A stretch of 64,000 nucleotides of DNA from Mucilaginibacter_A sp041088075 (lineage in GTDB: Bacteria; Bacteroidota; Bacteroidia; Sphingobacteriales; Sphingobacteriaceae), in NCBI RefSeq assembly GCF_041088075.1, contig NZ_JBGCVY010000037.1:124001-188000 (forward strand), written 5' to 3'. Under the pieces are notes generated by a model. That model worked only from the letters and a program-made list of their open reading frames with translations, was not told the DNA's origin and made no database searches. Both the position numbers and the translations under genes were made by a program. Shown here piece by piece: positions 52,645-61,110 of the stretch; the stretch's first letter is position 1; every line of letters begins with the position of its first letter.

Positions 52645-53682
52645 ATGGAAAATTCAGAAACAGTTTTAGTAACAGGCGGAACAGGCGCTGTTGGCATACA
52701 TTGCATTCTTCAATTATTGCAAAAAGGGTACAACGTAAAAACTACACTTCGTTCATTAAACAAAGAAAATGAAGTGATCGAGATGCTGAAAACAGGCAGT
52801 ATTACTTCCTTTGAAAACCTTAAATTTATTGAAGCTGATTTGACAAAAGATGATAATTGGGACGAAGCCATGAAAAGTTGCCAATATGTGCTGCATATTG
52901 CTTCGCCAACGCATTCGGACTCGCCAAAAGACGAAAACGAAATGATCCGCCCTGCCGTGGACGGCGTATTGCGTGTGTTGAAAGCTGCACGAAATGCAAG
53001 TGTGAAACGAGTGGTAATGACTTCCAGCTTTGGCGCAGTTGGCTTTAGCAATAAAAACCCAAACACTGAAACGACAGAGGCAAACTGGACAGACCCAAAT
53101 GAAAAAGGCTTATCCGCTTACGAAAAATCAAAAGGATTGGCAGAGCGTGCAGCTTGGGATTTTATGAAGAAAGAAGGCGGTGATTTAGAATTGGCTGCCA
53201 TAAACCCTGTTGCTGTTTTCGGGCCATTGTTAGGACCCGGCAAATCGCCCAGCCTTGGGATACTGAAATTTTTATTGGACGGCTCCATGAAAGCCATTCC
53301 GAATATTCCTTTAAACGTTGTTGATATCCGGGACGTGGCCGACCTGCATATTCGTGCAATGATAAACCCAAACGCAAAAGGACAGCGCTTTATAGCATCG
53401 GCAGACGGTAAAATATCAATGCCCGAAATTGCCACATTGCTAAAAAACAAAATGCCCGGCGTGTCGGAAAAAGCCCCTACAAAAACGTTGCCTAATTGGG
53501 TGCTTCGTATAGCAGCTTTATTTAACCCGCAAGCAAAACAGGCTGCTTTATTGCTAAAAATAAACCGCAATGTGAGCAACACAAAGGCAAAGGAAGTTTT
53601 GGGTTGGACACCGATAGCAAATAACGAAGAAGCTATTTTTGCTTCAGTGGACAGTATGATTAAATTCGGAATTATAAAATGA
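52645..53682 (+). CDS. Extended SDR, dihydroflavonol-4-reductase-like aldehyde reductase
   Basis: A 345-residue NAD(P)-dependent reductase. VLVTGGTGAVGIHCILQLLQ (about residues 8-27) is the glycine-rich loop; VVMTSSFGAVGFS and SAYEKSKGLAE (YxxxK near residue 158) supply the Ser-Tyr-Lys triad. Relatives reduce aldehydes or ketones. The stop overlaps the AraC gene start (ATGA). The segment lacks exact 12-mers and is flanked by direct repeats, implying acquisition. Confidence 0.88.
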   Translation: MENSETVLVTGGTGAVGIHCILQLLQKGYNVKTTLRSLNKENEVIEMLKTGSITSFENLKFIEADLTKDDNWDEAMKSCQYVLHIASPTHSDSPKDENEMIRPAVDGVLRVLKAARNASVKRVVMTSSFGAVGFSNKNPNTETTEANWTDPNEKGLSAYEKSKGLAERAAWDFMKKEGGDLELAAINPVAVFGPLLGPGKSPSLGILKFLLDGSMKAIPNIPLNVVDIRDVADLHIRAMINPNAKGQRFIASADGKISMPEIATLLKNKMPGVSEKAPTKTLPNWVLRIAALFNPQAKQAALLLKINRNVSNTKAKEVLGWTPIANNEEAIFASVDSMIKFGIIK

Positions 53683-54479
53683 GTGCAAACGGAATAAAAC
53701 CTTCCTTTATTGAACCTGAAATTTCGCAGGAGCAATTTATTCCCGATCATGTTTTTTTGTATGTAACTAAAGGGTCATTACACTGCTTTGACGGCAACAA
53801 AAGCCATATTTTCGGGGCATGTGAATATTTCCTTGCCCGAAAAAACCGTTTGGCCAGGTATTATGGTGAAAAGGGAAATGATGAGTTCGAAAAAATCATT
53901 TTTTGTTTTGAAGAAGGGTTTATCAGGAAATTTCAGGCAAAGCACAAGTTAAAGGCAACGAAATTTAATTCGGCAGATACATTCGTAAAAATAAACCCTA
54001 CAGAACTGATACCTGATTTCATTCGTTCGTTAAAACCTTATAGCAATAGTTTGGGAAAACTTGACGAGGCGTTTGAAAATGTGAAATTTGAAGAACTGCT
54101 GATCATCCTGTTACAAAACCAGCCTGATCTTGCCGGAATATTTTTCGATTATGGCATACCGGAGAAAATAAACCTGGAAGAGTTTATGAACCGCAATTAT
54201 AAGTTTAATGTGCGCATGGAGCGGTTTGCTTACCTTACAGGTCGCAGCTTATCCGCTTTTAAAAGGGATTTCAAAGCAATCTTTAACCAAACACCTAATC
54301 TTTGGTTGGTGCAAAAACGTTTGCAGGAAGCGTATTTCTTTATTGAAAAAAAGAATAAAAAACCATCCGAAATTTATCTTGAACTGGGCTTTGAAGACTT
54401 GTCGCACTTTTCATTCGCCTTCAAAAAATTATTTGGACTAAGGCCAACTGACCTAAAAGAGCAAAAAAATACACATTAA
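53679..54479 (+). CDS. AraC-family transcriptional regulator
   Basis: A 266-residue protein with a variable N-terminal sensing region and a C-terminal AraC double helix-turn-helix: FAYLTGRSLSAFKRDFKAIF (about residues 183-202), then IYLELGFEDLSHFSFAFKKLFG near 235-256. It overlaps the reductase gene by 4 bases and probably controls it through the direct repeats at 52555-52595. Confidence 0.9.
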   Translation: MSANGIKPSFIEPEISQEQFIPDHVFLYVTKGSLHCFDGNKSHIFGACEYFLARKNRLARYYGEKGNDEFEKIIFCFEEGFIRKFQAKHKLKATKFNSADTFVKINPTELIPDFIRSLKPYSNSLGKLDEAFENVKFEELLIILLQNQPDLAGIFFDYGIPEKINLEEFMNRNYKFNVRMERFAYLTGRSLSAFKRDFKAIFNQTPNLWLVQKRLQEAYFFIEKKNKKPSEIYLELGFEDLSHFSFAFKKLFGLRPTDLKEQKNTH

Positions 54480-54513
54480 AAACCTATTTATAAATTTATC
54501 AAACAAAAAAATC

Positions 54514-54612
54514 TTGATTACAGGTAGTGCCACGAGAATTGGTCTTCGGTTTGCTGAAAAATTTATCCGGGAAAATAACACCATTGCTCTTTGCGTAACA
54601 ATATGTGTCTAA
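54514..54612 (+). pseudogene. Truncated classical SDR gene fragment
   Basis: Thirty-two codons from a TTG read LITGSATRIGLRFAEKFIRE then NNTIALCVTICV and stop. TGSATRIG is the TGxxxxIG cofactor loop of classical SDRs; everything after the first helix is missing. Lying at the right edge of the inserted segment, it suggests the segment was cut here. Confidence 0.65.
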
Positions 54613-54686
54613 GTAACCTAAATCAACAGCGGTTTTATTTTTAAAACGAAATATTGCACAATAATATGATTAACTAAGCCTGATAC

Positions 54687-54721
54687 AAGATAGAAAAAGA
54701 ATCAGCAGGATGCTTCTTTTA
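54687..54721. repeat. Right copy of the 35-bp direct repeat
   Basis: Identical to 52329-52363. Its exact 12-mer (54710-54721) contains, on the minus strand, the TAA stop of the mmcQ-like gene. Confidence 0.9.
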
Positions 54722-55078
54722 CCACCCTTTTTTTGGCAAAGCTTCCTGCATTTTTTTTGGCAGGCTTTTTACAATCAAGTTGTAAGAATGATCTATCATT
54801 TCCAGCAATTGCTTTTCGGTTAAGCTTCCGTCAAAATAAACCGTGTTCCAATGGGTTTTGTTCATGTGGAAACCGGGCTGCACTTCGCTGTAACTTTCGC
54901 GCAGTTGGATGGCCAATTCTGGATCACATTTGACATTGAAACGGTTGGCTTCTTTTAAAGAAATTAGCAGAAATATCTTTCCGCCAACTTTAAAAACTAA
55001 GGTATCATCGCCAAAAGGCATGGTTTCTTCCGTTGCTGGTTTTTGCAAACAATAATCGCGTAAAGTTTCGATGTTCAT
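54719..55078 (-). CDS. MmcQ/YjbR family protein
   Basis: A 119-residue protein: LRDYCLQKPATEETMPFGDDTLVFKV begins the CyaY-like YjbR fold (described in two parts: residues 6-18 and 19-31), with KIFLLIS, RFNVKCDPELAIQLRE and MNKTHWNTVYFDG following. The family may bind DNA; its function is unsettled. The last residues (KKMQEALPKKGW) are followed by a stop inside the dispersed motif. Confidence 0.88.
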   Translation of the reverse strand: MNIETLRDYCLQKPATEETMPFGDDTLVFKVGGKIFLLISLKEANRFNVKCDPELAIQLRESYSEVQPGFHMNKTHWNTVYFDGSLTEKQLLEMIDHSYNLIVKSLPKKMQEALPKKGW

Positions 55079-55085
55079 AACAAAT

Positions 55086-55805
55086 TTAAAACCTACCGAT
55101 TGGCTTTTTGTAAGAAACCGGATTGCCGAAATTATATTTTACGCCGATACTGATCATCGAATAGCGGTCAACATGGTTGTTCCTGAACATGCTTGGCGGG
55201 TCATTGTAACCGTCCAAACCTTCGCCATAAACCAAATTCATCTGGTAGCCAATGTTTAAACGGATGTGCGGTTCCTGGTAATAATTAAAAAATTTCAGCT
55301 CGTAGCCAATGCGTAACGGCACCATCAGTTCTGTGCTCGAGTTTTCCCCCGGAAAAACATAACCTGGATTGTTCAAACTGATCCGCTGGATAAAAGCCAT
55401 GGAATTATGGATCAAGCCAATGCCGGTGCCTACATAAATATTCTTTAAAATATTCAGCAGGTCGCGGTACTGGTAATCAATAAACTCGCCGGCCTGGATA
55501 TCGCCGTATAAAATTGCAGCTTTGTAATTGTTGACAAAAGCACGGGTATCTTTATCTGTATTTGGATTGCCGCCCGCTAATTTTCCGGCCTGCAACTCGC
55601 CGGTAATGGTAATATAAGGAGAGTAGTTGTAATTTAAAGTGCCGAAAATAGCTTCTTTGGTAATGTGCTGTGCCAAATCTGCATCGGCGCGAACAATGCC
55701 GACGCCAATCCCGACACTGTAACTGGAGAAGTTGTAACTAAGCTGGGCGAATGAAATTTTACTGCATAAAAACAGTATCGAGGTTAAGGCGGCAATCTTT
55801 TTCAA
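55086..55805 (-). CDS. Outer-membrane beta-barrel protein, paralogue A
   Basis: A 239-residue protein probably starting at TTG (55805; KKIAALTSILFL signal, ending SFAQ). YNFSSYSVGIGVGIVRADAD and later strands such as IGYELKFFNYYQEPHIRLNI indicate a small barrel. It matches the next gene in order and in several motifs (IYVGTGIGLIHN; ELMVPLRIGYE). A motif variant (55767) encodes part of the signal peptide. Function unknown. Confidence 0.75.
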   Translation of the reverse strand: MKKIAALTSILFLCSKISFAQLSYNFSSYSVGIGVGIVRADADLAQHITKEAIFGTLNYNYSPYITITGELQAGKLAGGNPNTDKDTRAFVNNYKAAILYGDIQAGEFIDYQYRDLLNILKNIYVGTGIGLIHNSMAFIQRISLNNPGYVFPGENSSTELMVPLRIGYELKFFNYYQEPHIRLNIGYQMNLVYGEGLDGYNDPPSMFRNNHVDRYSMISIGVKYNFGNPVSYKKPIGRF

Positions 55806-55870
55806 GGCATCAAAGTAAAGAAATCAATTCGATAACGCCCACAGTTAAACTATAAATTTTTTCTTAATAG

Positions 55871-56605
55871 TTAAAACATGCCAACATGGATTGGTTTACG
55901 GTAGGAAGTAACACCGCCAATCCCAATTTTAATGCCCAAAGTAACTTGCGAATACCAATCGCCGTAATGGCCGGACTTGATGCCGTCCATATTATCGCCA
56001 GTAGAGAAATTTCCCTGATAACCCAAATCTATGCGGATTTGCGGTTCGTCGTAAGCATTGTAAATTTTGTATTCGTAACCAATCCTCACCGGGATTACCA
56101 ATTCGTTGCTCTTGTCCAAACCGGCAAAAACAACGTTCGGGTCTTTATAATCCTGGCGGTTGATGTAGTCCATTTTGTTAAAAATCACGCCAACGCCCGT
56201 TCCGATATAAATATTTTTTGCCCCGTTCAGGATTTTGGTGAGGATCGGGATCGCACTGAAATCATCGCTGTAATTGATGAACTCGCCCAATTGCACATCA
56301 CCATGAAAAATAAGCGCCGTATATTTATTGCTGGACTGCTCTCCATAATAAACTTTGCTACTGTCGGCATTGCCGCTTGCCAATCTGCCGACCTGGCCTT
56401 CCACACTAAAAGTTACAAAAGGCGTAAAATGATAGTTTAGGTTAAGGTTGAAAGCGGCCTGGCCATAAGACTTGTTCAAATCGCCGTGTATTTTAACCGT
56501 GCTGATGCCCGCGCCTAAACTAATTTGGTGGTAATTGTACCCAATTTGGGCAAAAACAGAGCAACTTGATACCACAAATGCAACCAATAGTAAGATCTTT
56601 TTCAA
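55871..56605 (-). CDS. Outer-membrane beta-barrel protein, paralogue B
   Basis: A 244-residue protein with a probable TTG start at 56605, in the same context as paralogue A (TTGAAAAAGAT), and a signal peptide KKILLLVAFVVSSCSVFAQ. Barrel strands correspond to paralogue A: NYHQISLGAGISTVKIHGDL, IYIGTGVGVIFNK, ELVIPVRIGYEYK and RIDLGYQGNFSTG. A longer open frame to 56938 is unlikely to be coding because the signal peptide would be internal. Confidence 0.75.
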   Translation of the reverse strand: MKKILLLVAFVVSSCSVFAQIGYNYHQISLGAGISTVKIHGDLNKSYGQAAFNLNLNYHFTPFVTFSVEGQVGRLASGNADSSKVYYGEQSSNKYTALIFHGDVQLGEFINYSDDFSAIPILTKILNGAKNIYIGTGVGVIFNKMDYINRQDYKDPNVVFAGLDKSNELVIPVRIGYEYKIYNAYDEPQIRIDLGYQGNFSTGDNMDGIKSGHYGDWYSQVTLGIKIGIGGVTSYRKPIHVGMF

Positions 56606-56730
56606 GCGTTTATATTTTTTAGTGAACAATAACCGAAGGACACGACTAAGTTTTACTTTTGAGGACCCGCAATCCAAAAATAGAATTATTAACTTATTAT
56701 CAAAAATGTTTAACGATGAATGGTTCGCGT

Positions 56731-57966
56731 ATGTTGCATTATACTGTACAAAATAGGTTTCTAAAATACGTTGCGGTTGATACGCAATCTGATGCAGCGT
56801 CTCCAACCACGCCTTCCACCGAAAAGCAAAAAAACCTGGGCAAAATTTTGGTGGAAGAATTATTGCAGATTGGTTTGCAGGACGCGCATCTGGACGAATA
56901 CGGCTACGTTTATGCAACCATTCCGGCCAATACTGCAAAACCAGTTCCGGTTATTTGTTTTTGCTCGCATATGGATACTTCGCCGGACTGTAGCGGAGAA
57001 AATGTGAAACCGATTGTCCATCAAAATTACCAGGGCCAGGATCTGGTTTTGCCTGATGACCCATCCATAATTATCCGCTTAAAAGAGCATCCGGATTTGC
57101 AGCACCAGTTTGGCAACGATGTGATCACGGCAAGTGGGACTACATTGCTTGGCGCAGATAACAAGGCCGGGTTAGCCGCCATTATGGATGCCTGTCAGCA
57201 ATTGATAAATCATCCCGAAATAAAACACGGAAAAATCAAAATTTTATTTACGCCGGATGAAGAAATTGGCCGCGGCGTAGATAAAGCCGACATGAAGAAA
57301 TTAGCAGCAGATTTCGGCTACACGGTAGATGGAGAATCAGCAGGAACGATAGAAAATGAAACTTTTTCGGCTGATGGCGCACGGTTGAAAATTCAAGGCG
57401 TAAGTACGCACCCGGGTTTTGCCAAAGGGAAAATGCAAAGCGCCATTAAAATTGCCGGAAAGGTTTTGGCCAGACTTCCCACAGAACTTTCCCCGGAAAA
57501 CACCGAAGGGAAACAAGGTTTTATCCATCCGGTTTCGGTCAATGGTACGGTGGAAGAAGCCGTGGTTGATTTTATCATCCGTGATTTTGAGGATGAAAAA
57601 CTTGCATCACACGCGAATGTAATCCGGAAAATTGCAGAAGAAGTTTTACAAAATTTCCCCGATGCTTCTTTTACCTTGCAAATTTCGGCACAATACCGCA
57701 ACATGAAACAAGTGCTGAGCCAGCATCCGCAGGTAATTGAATACGGGATTGAAGCCATTAAAAGGGCAGGTTTAAAACCGCGTTTGCAAAGCATTCGCGG
57801 CGGAACGGACGGCTCGCGTTTATCTTTTATGGGTTTGCCTTGTGCCAATATTTTTGCCGGCGAACATGCTTTCCACAGCAAGCAGGAATGGGTTTCGGTA
57901 CAGGATATGCAAAAAGCGGTAGATACGATTTTGAATTTATGCCAAATTTGGGAAGAAAGAAGTTGA
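56731..57966 (+). CDS. pepT: Peptidase T
   Basis: A 411-residue zinc tripeptidase of family M20. The ATG at 56731 gives the standard N-terminus (RFLKYVAVDTQSD near residues 9-21). CFCSHMDTSPDCSG near residues 79-92 has the first zinc His/Asp; TLLGADNKAGLAAIMDA holds the bridging Asp; LFTPDEEIGRGVDKAD the catalytic Glu pair; GGTDGSRLS and GEHAFHSKQEW complete the site. An exact 12-mer (57662) encodes ASFT. A TACTTTTG box at 56654 may be its -7 element. Confidence 0.94.
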   Translation: MLHYTVQNRFLKYVAVDTQSDAASPTTPSTEKQKNLGKILVEELLQIGLQDAHLDEYGYVYATIPANTAKPVPVICFCSHMDTSPDCSGENVKPIVHQNYQGQDLVLPDDPSIIIRLKEHPDLQHQFGNDVITASGTTLLGADNKAGLAAIMDACQQLINHPEIKHGKIKILFTPDEEIGRGVDKADMKKLAADFGYTVDGESAGTIENETFSADGARLKIQGVSTHPGFAKGKMQSAIKIAGKVLARLPTELSPENTEGKQGFIHPVSVNGTVEEAVVDFIIRDFEDEKLASHANVIRKIAEEVLQNFPDASFTLQISAQYRNMKQVLSQHPQVIEYGIEAIKRAGLKPRLQSIRGGTDGSRLSFMGLPCANIFAGEHAFHSKQEWVSVQDMQKAVDTILNLCQIWEERS

Positions 57967-58001
57967 TAAAGTTTTGGTTTTCTCAACCCAAACAATGAAA
58001 A

Positions 58002-58044
58002 AACACCGGTAAAAACAGCATGCTTCTTTTACCACCTAAAAATT
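58002..58044. terminator. Back-to-back motif pair after pepT
   Basis: TAAAAACAGCAT (58010-58021) and ATGCTTCTTTTA (58020-58031) overlap at a GCATGC centre, with CACCGG before and CCACCTAAAAATT after. The near-palindrome spans the pepT-FAH junction and ends 7 bases before the next start codon. Confidence 0.6.
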
Positions 58045-58050
58045 TACTTT

Positions 58051-58908
58051 ATGAAACTGATACGGTACGGCGAGGCCGGAAAAGAGAAGATTGGCGTTTT
58101 GATTGATGGCGTCCGTTACGATACTTCTGCCTACGGTGGAGATTACAACGAACAGTTTTTTGAAGACAACGGCCTGGCGCGTTTGGAAGAATTTGTAAAA
58201 GCCAACCAGGGAAAACTGATTGCAATTGCAGCAACAGAACGACTTGGCCCGCCGGTTGCTCGGCCTTCCAAAATTGTTTGCATCGGCTTAAATTACGCCA
58301 AACATGCGCAGGAAACGAACGCTAAAATCCCGGAAGAACCGATTATTTTCTTTAAATCTACCACCGCTTTGGTTGGCCCGAACGATGCCATCGTCATCCC
58401 AAAAAATTCGACCAAAACCGATTGGGAAGTGGAACTGGCTTTGGTGATCTGCAAAAAAGCAAGTTATGTAAGCGAAGAAGAGGCGATGGATTACGTGGCC
58501 GGTTATTGTTTGCACAACGATGTATCCGAACGCGAATTTCAATTGGAGCGTGGTGGCACCTGGGACAAAGGCAAAGGCTGCGATACTTTTGCGCCGCTTG
58601 GCCCGTTTTTGGCTACGCCCGATGAAATTGAAGACGTGCACAACTTGCGTTTATGGCTGAAACTGAACGGTGAAACGATGCAAAACGGCAATACCGATGA
58701 CCTGATCTTCGGCATTCCAAAACTAATTTCCTACATCAGCCAGTTTATGACGCTGCTGCCCGGCGATTTGGTTTCTACCGGAACCCCTGCCGGTGTTGGT
58801 TTGGGCTTTGATCCGCCCATTTATTTAAAACCTGGCGATGTGCTTGAATTAGGGATGGATGGTTTGGGAACGGCGAGGCAGGTGGTAAAAGCGTATGCCG
58901 GAAGTTGA
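58051..58908 (+). CDS. Fumarylacetoacetate hydrolase family protein
   Basis: A 285-residue FAH-fold enzyme. IVCIGLNYAKHAQETNAKIP near residues 74-93, then PIIFFKSTTALVGPND, DWEVELALVICKKA (metal Glu pair near 129-131), GYCLHNDVSERE (metal Asp) and STGTPAGVGLGFDPP fit the ureidoglycolate-lyase / 2,4-diketo-3-deoxy-fuconate hydrolase branch. The substrate is likely a 2-oxo acid derivative; the context gives no decision. Confidence 0.88.
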   Translation: MKLIRYGEAGKEKIGVLIDGVRYDTSAYGGDYNEQFFEDNGLARLEEFVKANQGKLIAIAATERLGPPVARPSKIVCIGLNYAKHAQETNAKIPEEPIIFFKSTTALVGPNDAIVIPKNSTKTDWEVELALVICKKASYVSEEEAMDYVAGYCLHNDVSEREFQLERGGTWDKGKGCDTFAPLGPFLATPDEIEDVHNLRLWLKLNGETMQNGNTDDLIFGIPKLISYISQFMTLLPGDLVSTGTPAGVGLGFDPPIYLKPGDVLELGMDGLGTARQVVKAYAGS

Positions 58909-58928
58909 AAGCTACACGGCTTTTCACA

Positions 58929-58953
58929 ATGCTTCTTTTATCGGCATAAAATC
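58929..58953 (+). repeat. Dispersed motif with tail
   Basis: Exact 12-mer 58929-58940 then TCGGCATAAAATC, between the FAH and Fic genes. Confidence 0.9.
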
Positions 58954-58986
58954 TAAACCCAAATTGATTTAAGTATCTTTATACCA

Positions 58987-59787
58987 ATGAACAAGAGTTT
59001 AGAACTTATTGAGGAATTTAACCGTTTGGGGCTGTCAAAAAACTTTGATTTCGACAAGTTCAATCATTTTGCCATTGTTCACCATTCTGCTGCGATCGAA
59101 GGTTCTACTTTAACAGAAGTGGAAACGCAACTTTTATTAGACGAAAACCTGACGCCCAAAGGAAAGCTTTTAGACCACAGTTTGATGGTCAGCGATCATT
59201 ATAACGCGCTTAAATTCGTCCTTGAGCCAGCTAATATTTCCCGCAAGGTTTCCCTGCAATTTATCAGGGAGATTAACGCGCACGTGATGAAAAGAACAGG
59301 CGAGATTGTTAATACCATTTTAGGAACGGTTGATGCATCTAAAGGCGAGCTGCGAAAAAGCAATGTTTCGGTAGGCAATAGCTATCCTGTAAATTATGAT
59401 AAAGTAGAACGTTTGCTGGTAAAACTATCCGATCAATTAAACGAGGCTTTGGCCAAGGCACAAAGCGATTTAAAAATGCTGAACCTTTCTTTTGATGCGC
59501 ATTTTGATTTGGTTACGGTGCATTCTTTTTATGATGGAAACGGAAGGACTTCGCGCCTGTTAATGAATTATTTACAGCAAAAGTGCAACCTGCCTTTGGG
59601 CTTGGTTTTTAAGGAAGACAAGGCCGCTTATTTTGAAGCTTTGACCGAAACACGGAAAAAAGAGGACATCCAAATTTTTAGGGATTTCATGCACAGCCAG
59701 TATCAAAAGCTGCTTGCCCGGGAAATTGACCAGTTTAAAGAAGCGCAAAAGCCGCTGCGAGGGAAAACATTTTCGCTGATTTTTTGA
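58987..59787 (+). CDS. Fic-domain protein (probable AMP-transferase)
   Basis: A 266-residue Fic protein. The active loop HSFYDGNGRTSR near residues 179-190 differs from the consensus HPFxxGNGRxxR only by Ser for Pro. The N-terminal HHSAAIEGSTLT near residues 32-43 resembles the inhibitory (S/T)xxxE motif of self-controlled Fic proteins. It likely adenylylates or otherwise modifies a protein hydroxyl. It stands alone. Confidence 0.88.
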   Translation: MNKSLELIEEFNRLGLSKNFDFDKFNHFAIVHHSAAIEGSTLTEVETQLLLDENLTPKGKLLDHSLMVSDHYNALKFVLEPANISRKVSLQFIREINAHVMKRTGEIVNTILGTVDASKGELRKSNVSVGNSYPVNYDKVERLLVKLSDQLNEALAKAQSDLKMLNLSFDAHFDLVTVHSFYDGNGRTSRLLMNYLQQKCNLPLGLVFKEDKAAYFEALTETRKKEDIQIFRDFMHSQYQKLLAREIDQFKEAQKPLRGKTFSLIF

Positions 59788-59795
59788 AAGCAGTT

Positions 59796-60058
59796 TTGTC
59801 ATTCCGATCCGAAGGGAGGAATCTTCTTCAAAGTGGTGAAACTTTTTTTGTTGAAAGAGGATTTCTCCCTTTGGGTCGAAATGACAAAACCCCCCTAAAT
59901 TTTTCACAATGCTTCTTTTATCAGTATAAAATTGACTTTGTGATTTTGATTTTTTTAGGGCCGCTTTGTCATTCCGAAACGATTGAGGAATCTTCTTCAA
60001 ACCCATTGATTTTTTCTGTTGAAAGAAGATTTCTCCCTTCCGATTAAAATGACAAAAC
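59796..60058. repeat. Two GTCATTCC-type inverted repeats flanking a motif copy
   Basis: First repeat 59798-59886 (GTCATTCCGATCC... to GGTCGAAATGAC); second about 59968-60054 (GTCATTCCGAAACG... to ATTAAAATGACA). Between them lies an exact 12-mer with tail (59909-59933). The region between the Fic stop and the minus-strand gene holds no coding sequence. Confidence 0.8.
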
Positions 60059-60063
60059 TACTT

Positions 60064-61053
60064 TCATCCCGGCAACCTAATTTCTTCCGCTTTAATAAAC
60101 ATACTGTTTTTATCCACCAAAAAACTTATCGGATGCTCCGGGTTTTTAATGATTTCGAGCAATAAAAAGCCCCAGGATTTCCAAAAACTTTCTAAAACCT
60201 GGCCGTAAACTTTCGGCTTCCACTCATCAAAATAAGGCTTCGAGCTTAAACCTTTTAATGGCATGGCTTCGATATAAATCTTATCGTTAACCGGCAAAAT
60301 GTGGTATTCGGGCAAACGGTTAAACAAGTAAGCCGAGTAAAAAATGCGTCCGCTAAACTCTTCAAACTGAATTGGATGCAGCGTTTGCCCTTGTATTTTC
60401 TCCAAAATTTCCTGGTGATAAATAGTATTTGCTCCGTTATCCTGCAGGCAAAAAATAAAGCCGAAATCTTTTAAACGAAGTGCAAACGTAAGCGAGTTGA
60501 TTTCATCTCGGTAATTAAACTGATCGGTTTCCGGATCAATTTGAAACAGAAAAAAACTGAACGGTTTAAAATCTTCAAAAATGATCGGTAAAAGAAGCAT
60601 CTGCAACATCAAATGCAGTTGGCTGAATTTGTGCATCAGCGATTGCGAAATGTTCAAACCCTGGCCTTGCGCGTATTGCTGCTTGATGGCCGATTGCAGT
60701 TCGTTAAAAATAATGCCGTACATCAATTTGCCCGCCCAAAGGAACAGTTTCCATTCGTCCAGCGCTTTTACGGCTTCAAAACCTTGCTCAAAAGCGGCTT
60801 TAATTTCCGCTTCCAAAGGCGCGATGTACAGCTCGTTCACTTTGGCCGAGCATGGCAGTTTTAAATCTTTGTACGTCGGGAAGTTCTCGTCCAGCATCTT
60901 AAACGGCTGGTCGTACAGGTTGTATTTCGACAGCAGCCAGGCCGGAAAAACCTGGATTTTTTCTTCTACCGATTGCAGCGGTTTCCCGGATAAAAAGCAG
61001 GTTCGGTTGCCAAAATTAAAGGTATCGAAAGGCTTGTAAATTTCCGTTTGCAT
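60064..61053 (-). CDS. Conserved-looking protein of unknown function
   Basis: A 329-residue cytoplasmic protein, started at the ATG at 61053 (MQTEIYKPFDTF); the open frame continues to 61152 over the epimerase promoter, which is unlikely to be coding. TCFLSGKPLQ (Cys19) and later LPCSAKVNELYI (near residue 67) loosely recall a broken-up HNH-type zinc fold, but the other zinc residues are missing. The rest is alpha/beta with no motif I know. An exact 12-mer (60589) encodes MLLL and a variant (60101) DKNS. Confidence 0.6.
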   Translation of the reverse strand: MQTEIYKPFDTFNFGNRTCFLSGKPLQSVEEKIQVFPAWLLSKYNLYDQPFKMLDENFPTYKDLKLPCSAKVNELYIAPLEAEIKAAFEQGFEAVKALDEWKLFLWAGKLMYGIIFNELQSAIKQQYAQGQGLNISQSLMHKFSQLHLMLQMLLLPIIFEDFKPFSFFLFQIDPETDQFNYRDEINSLTFALRLKDFGFIFCLQDNGANTIYHQEILEKIQGQTLHPIQFEEFSGRIFYSAYLFNRLPEYHILPVNDKIYIEAMPLKGLSSKPYFDEWKPKVYGQVLESFWKSWGFLLLEIIKNPEHPISFLVDKNSMFIKAEEIRLPG

Positions 61054-61110
61054 ATCTGCCAAAGATAGAAATGATTTTGGGCAGGAATTTTTAGCTTTAG
61101 GCGATTTAAC

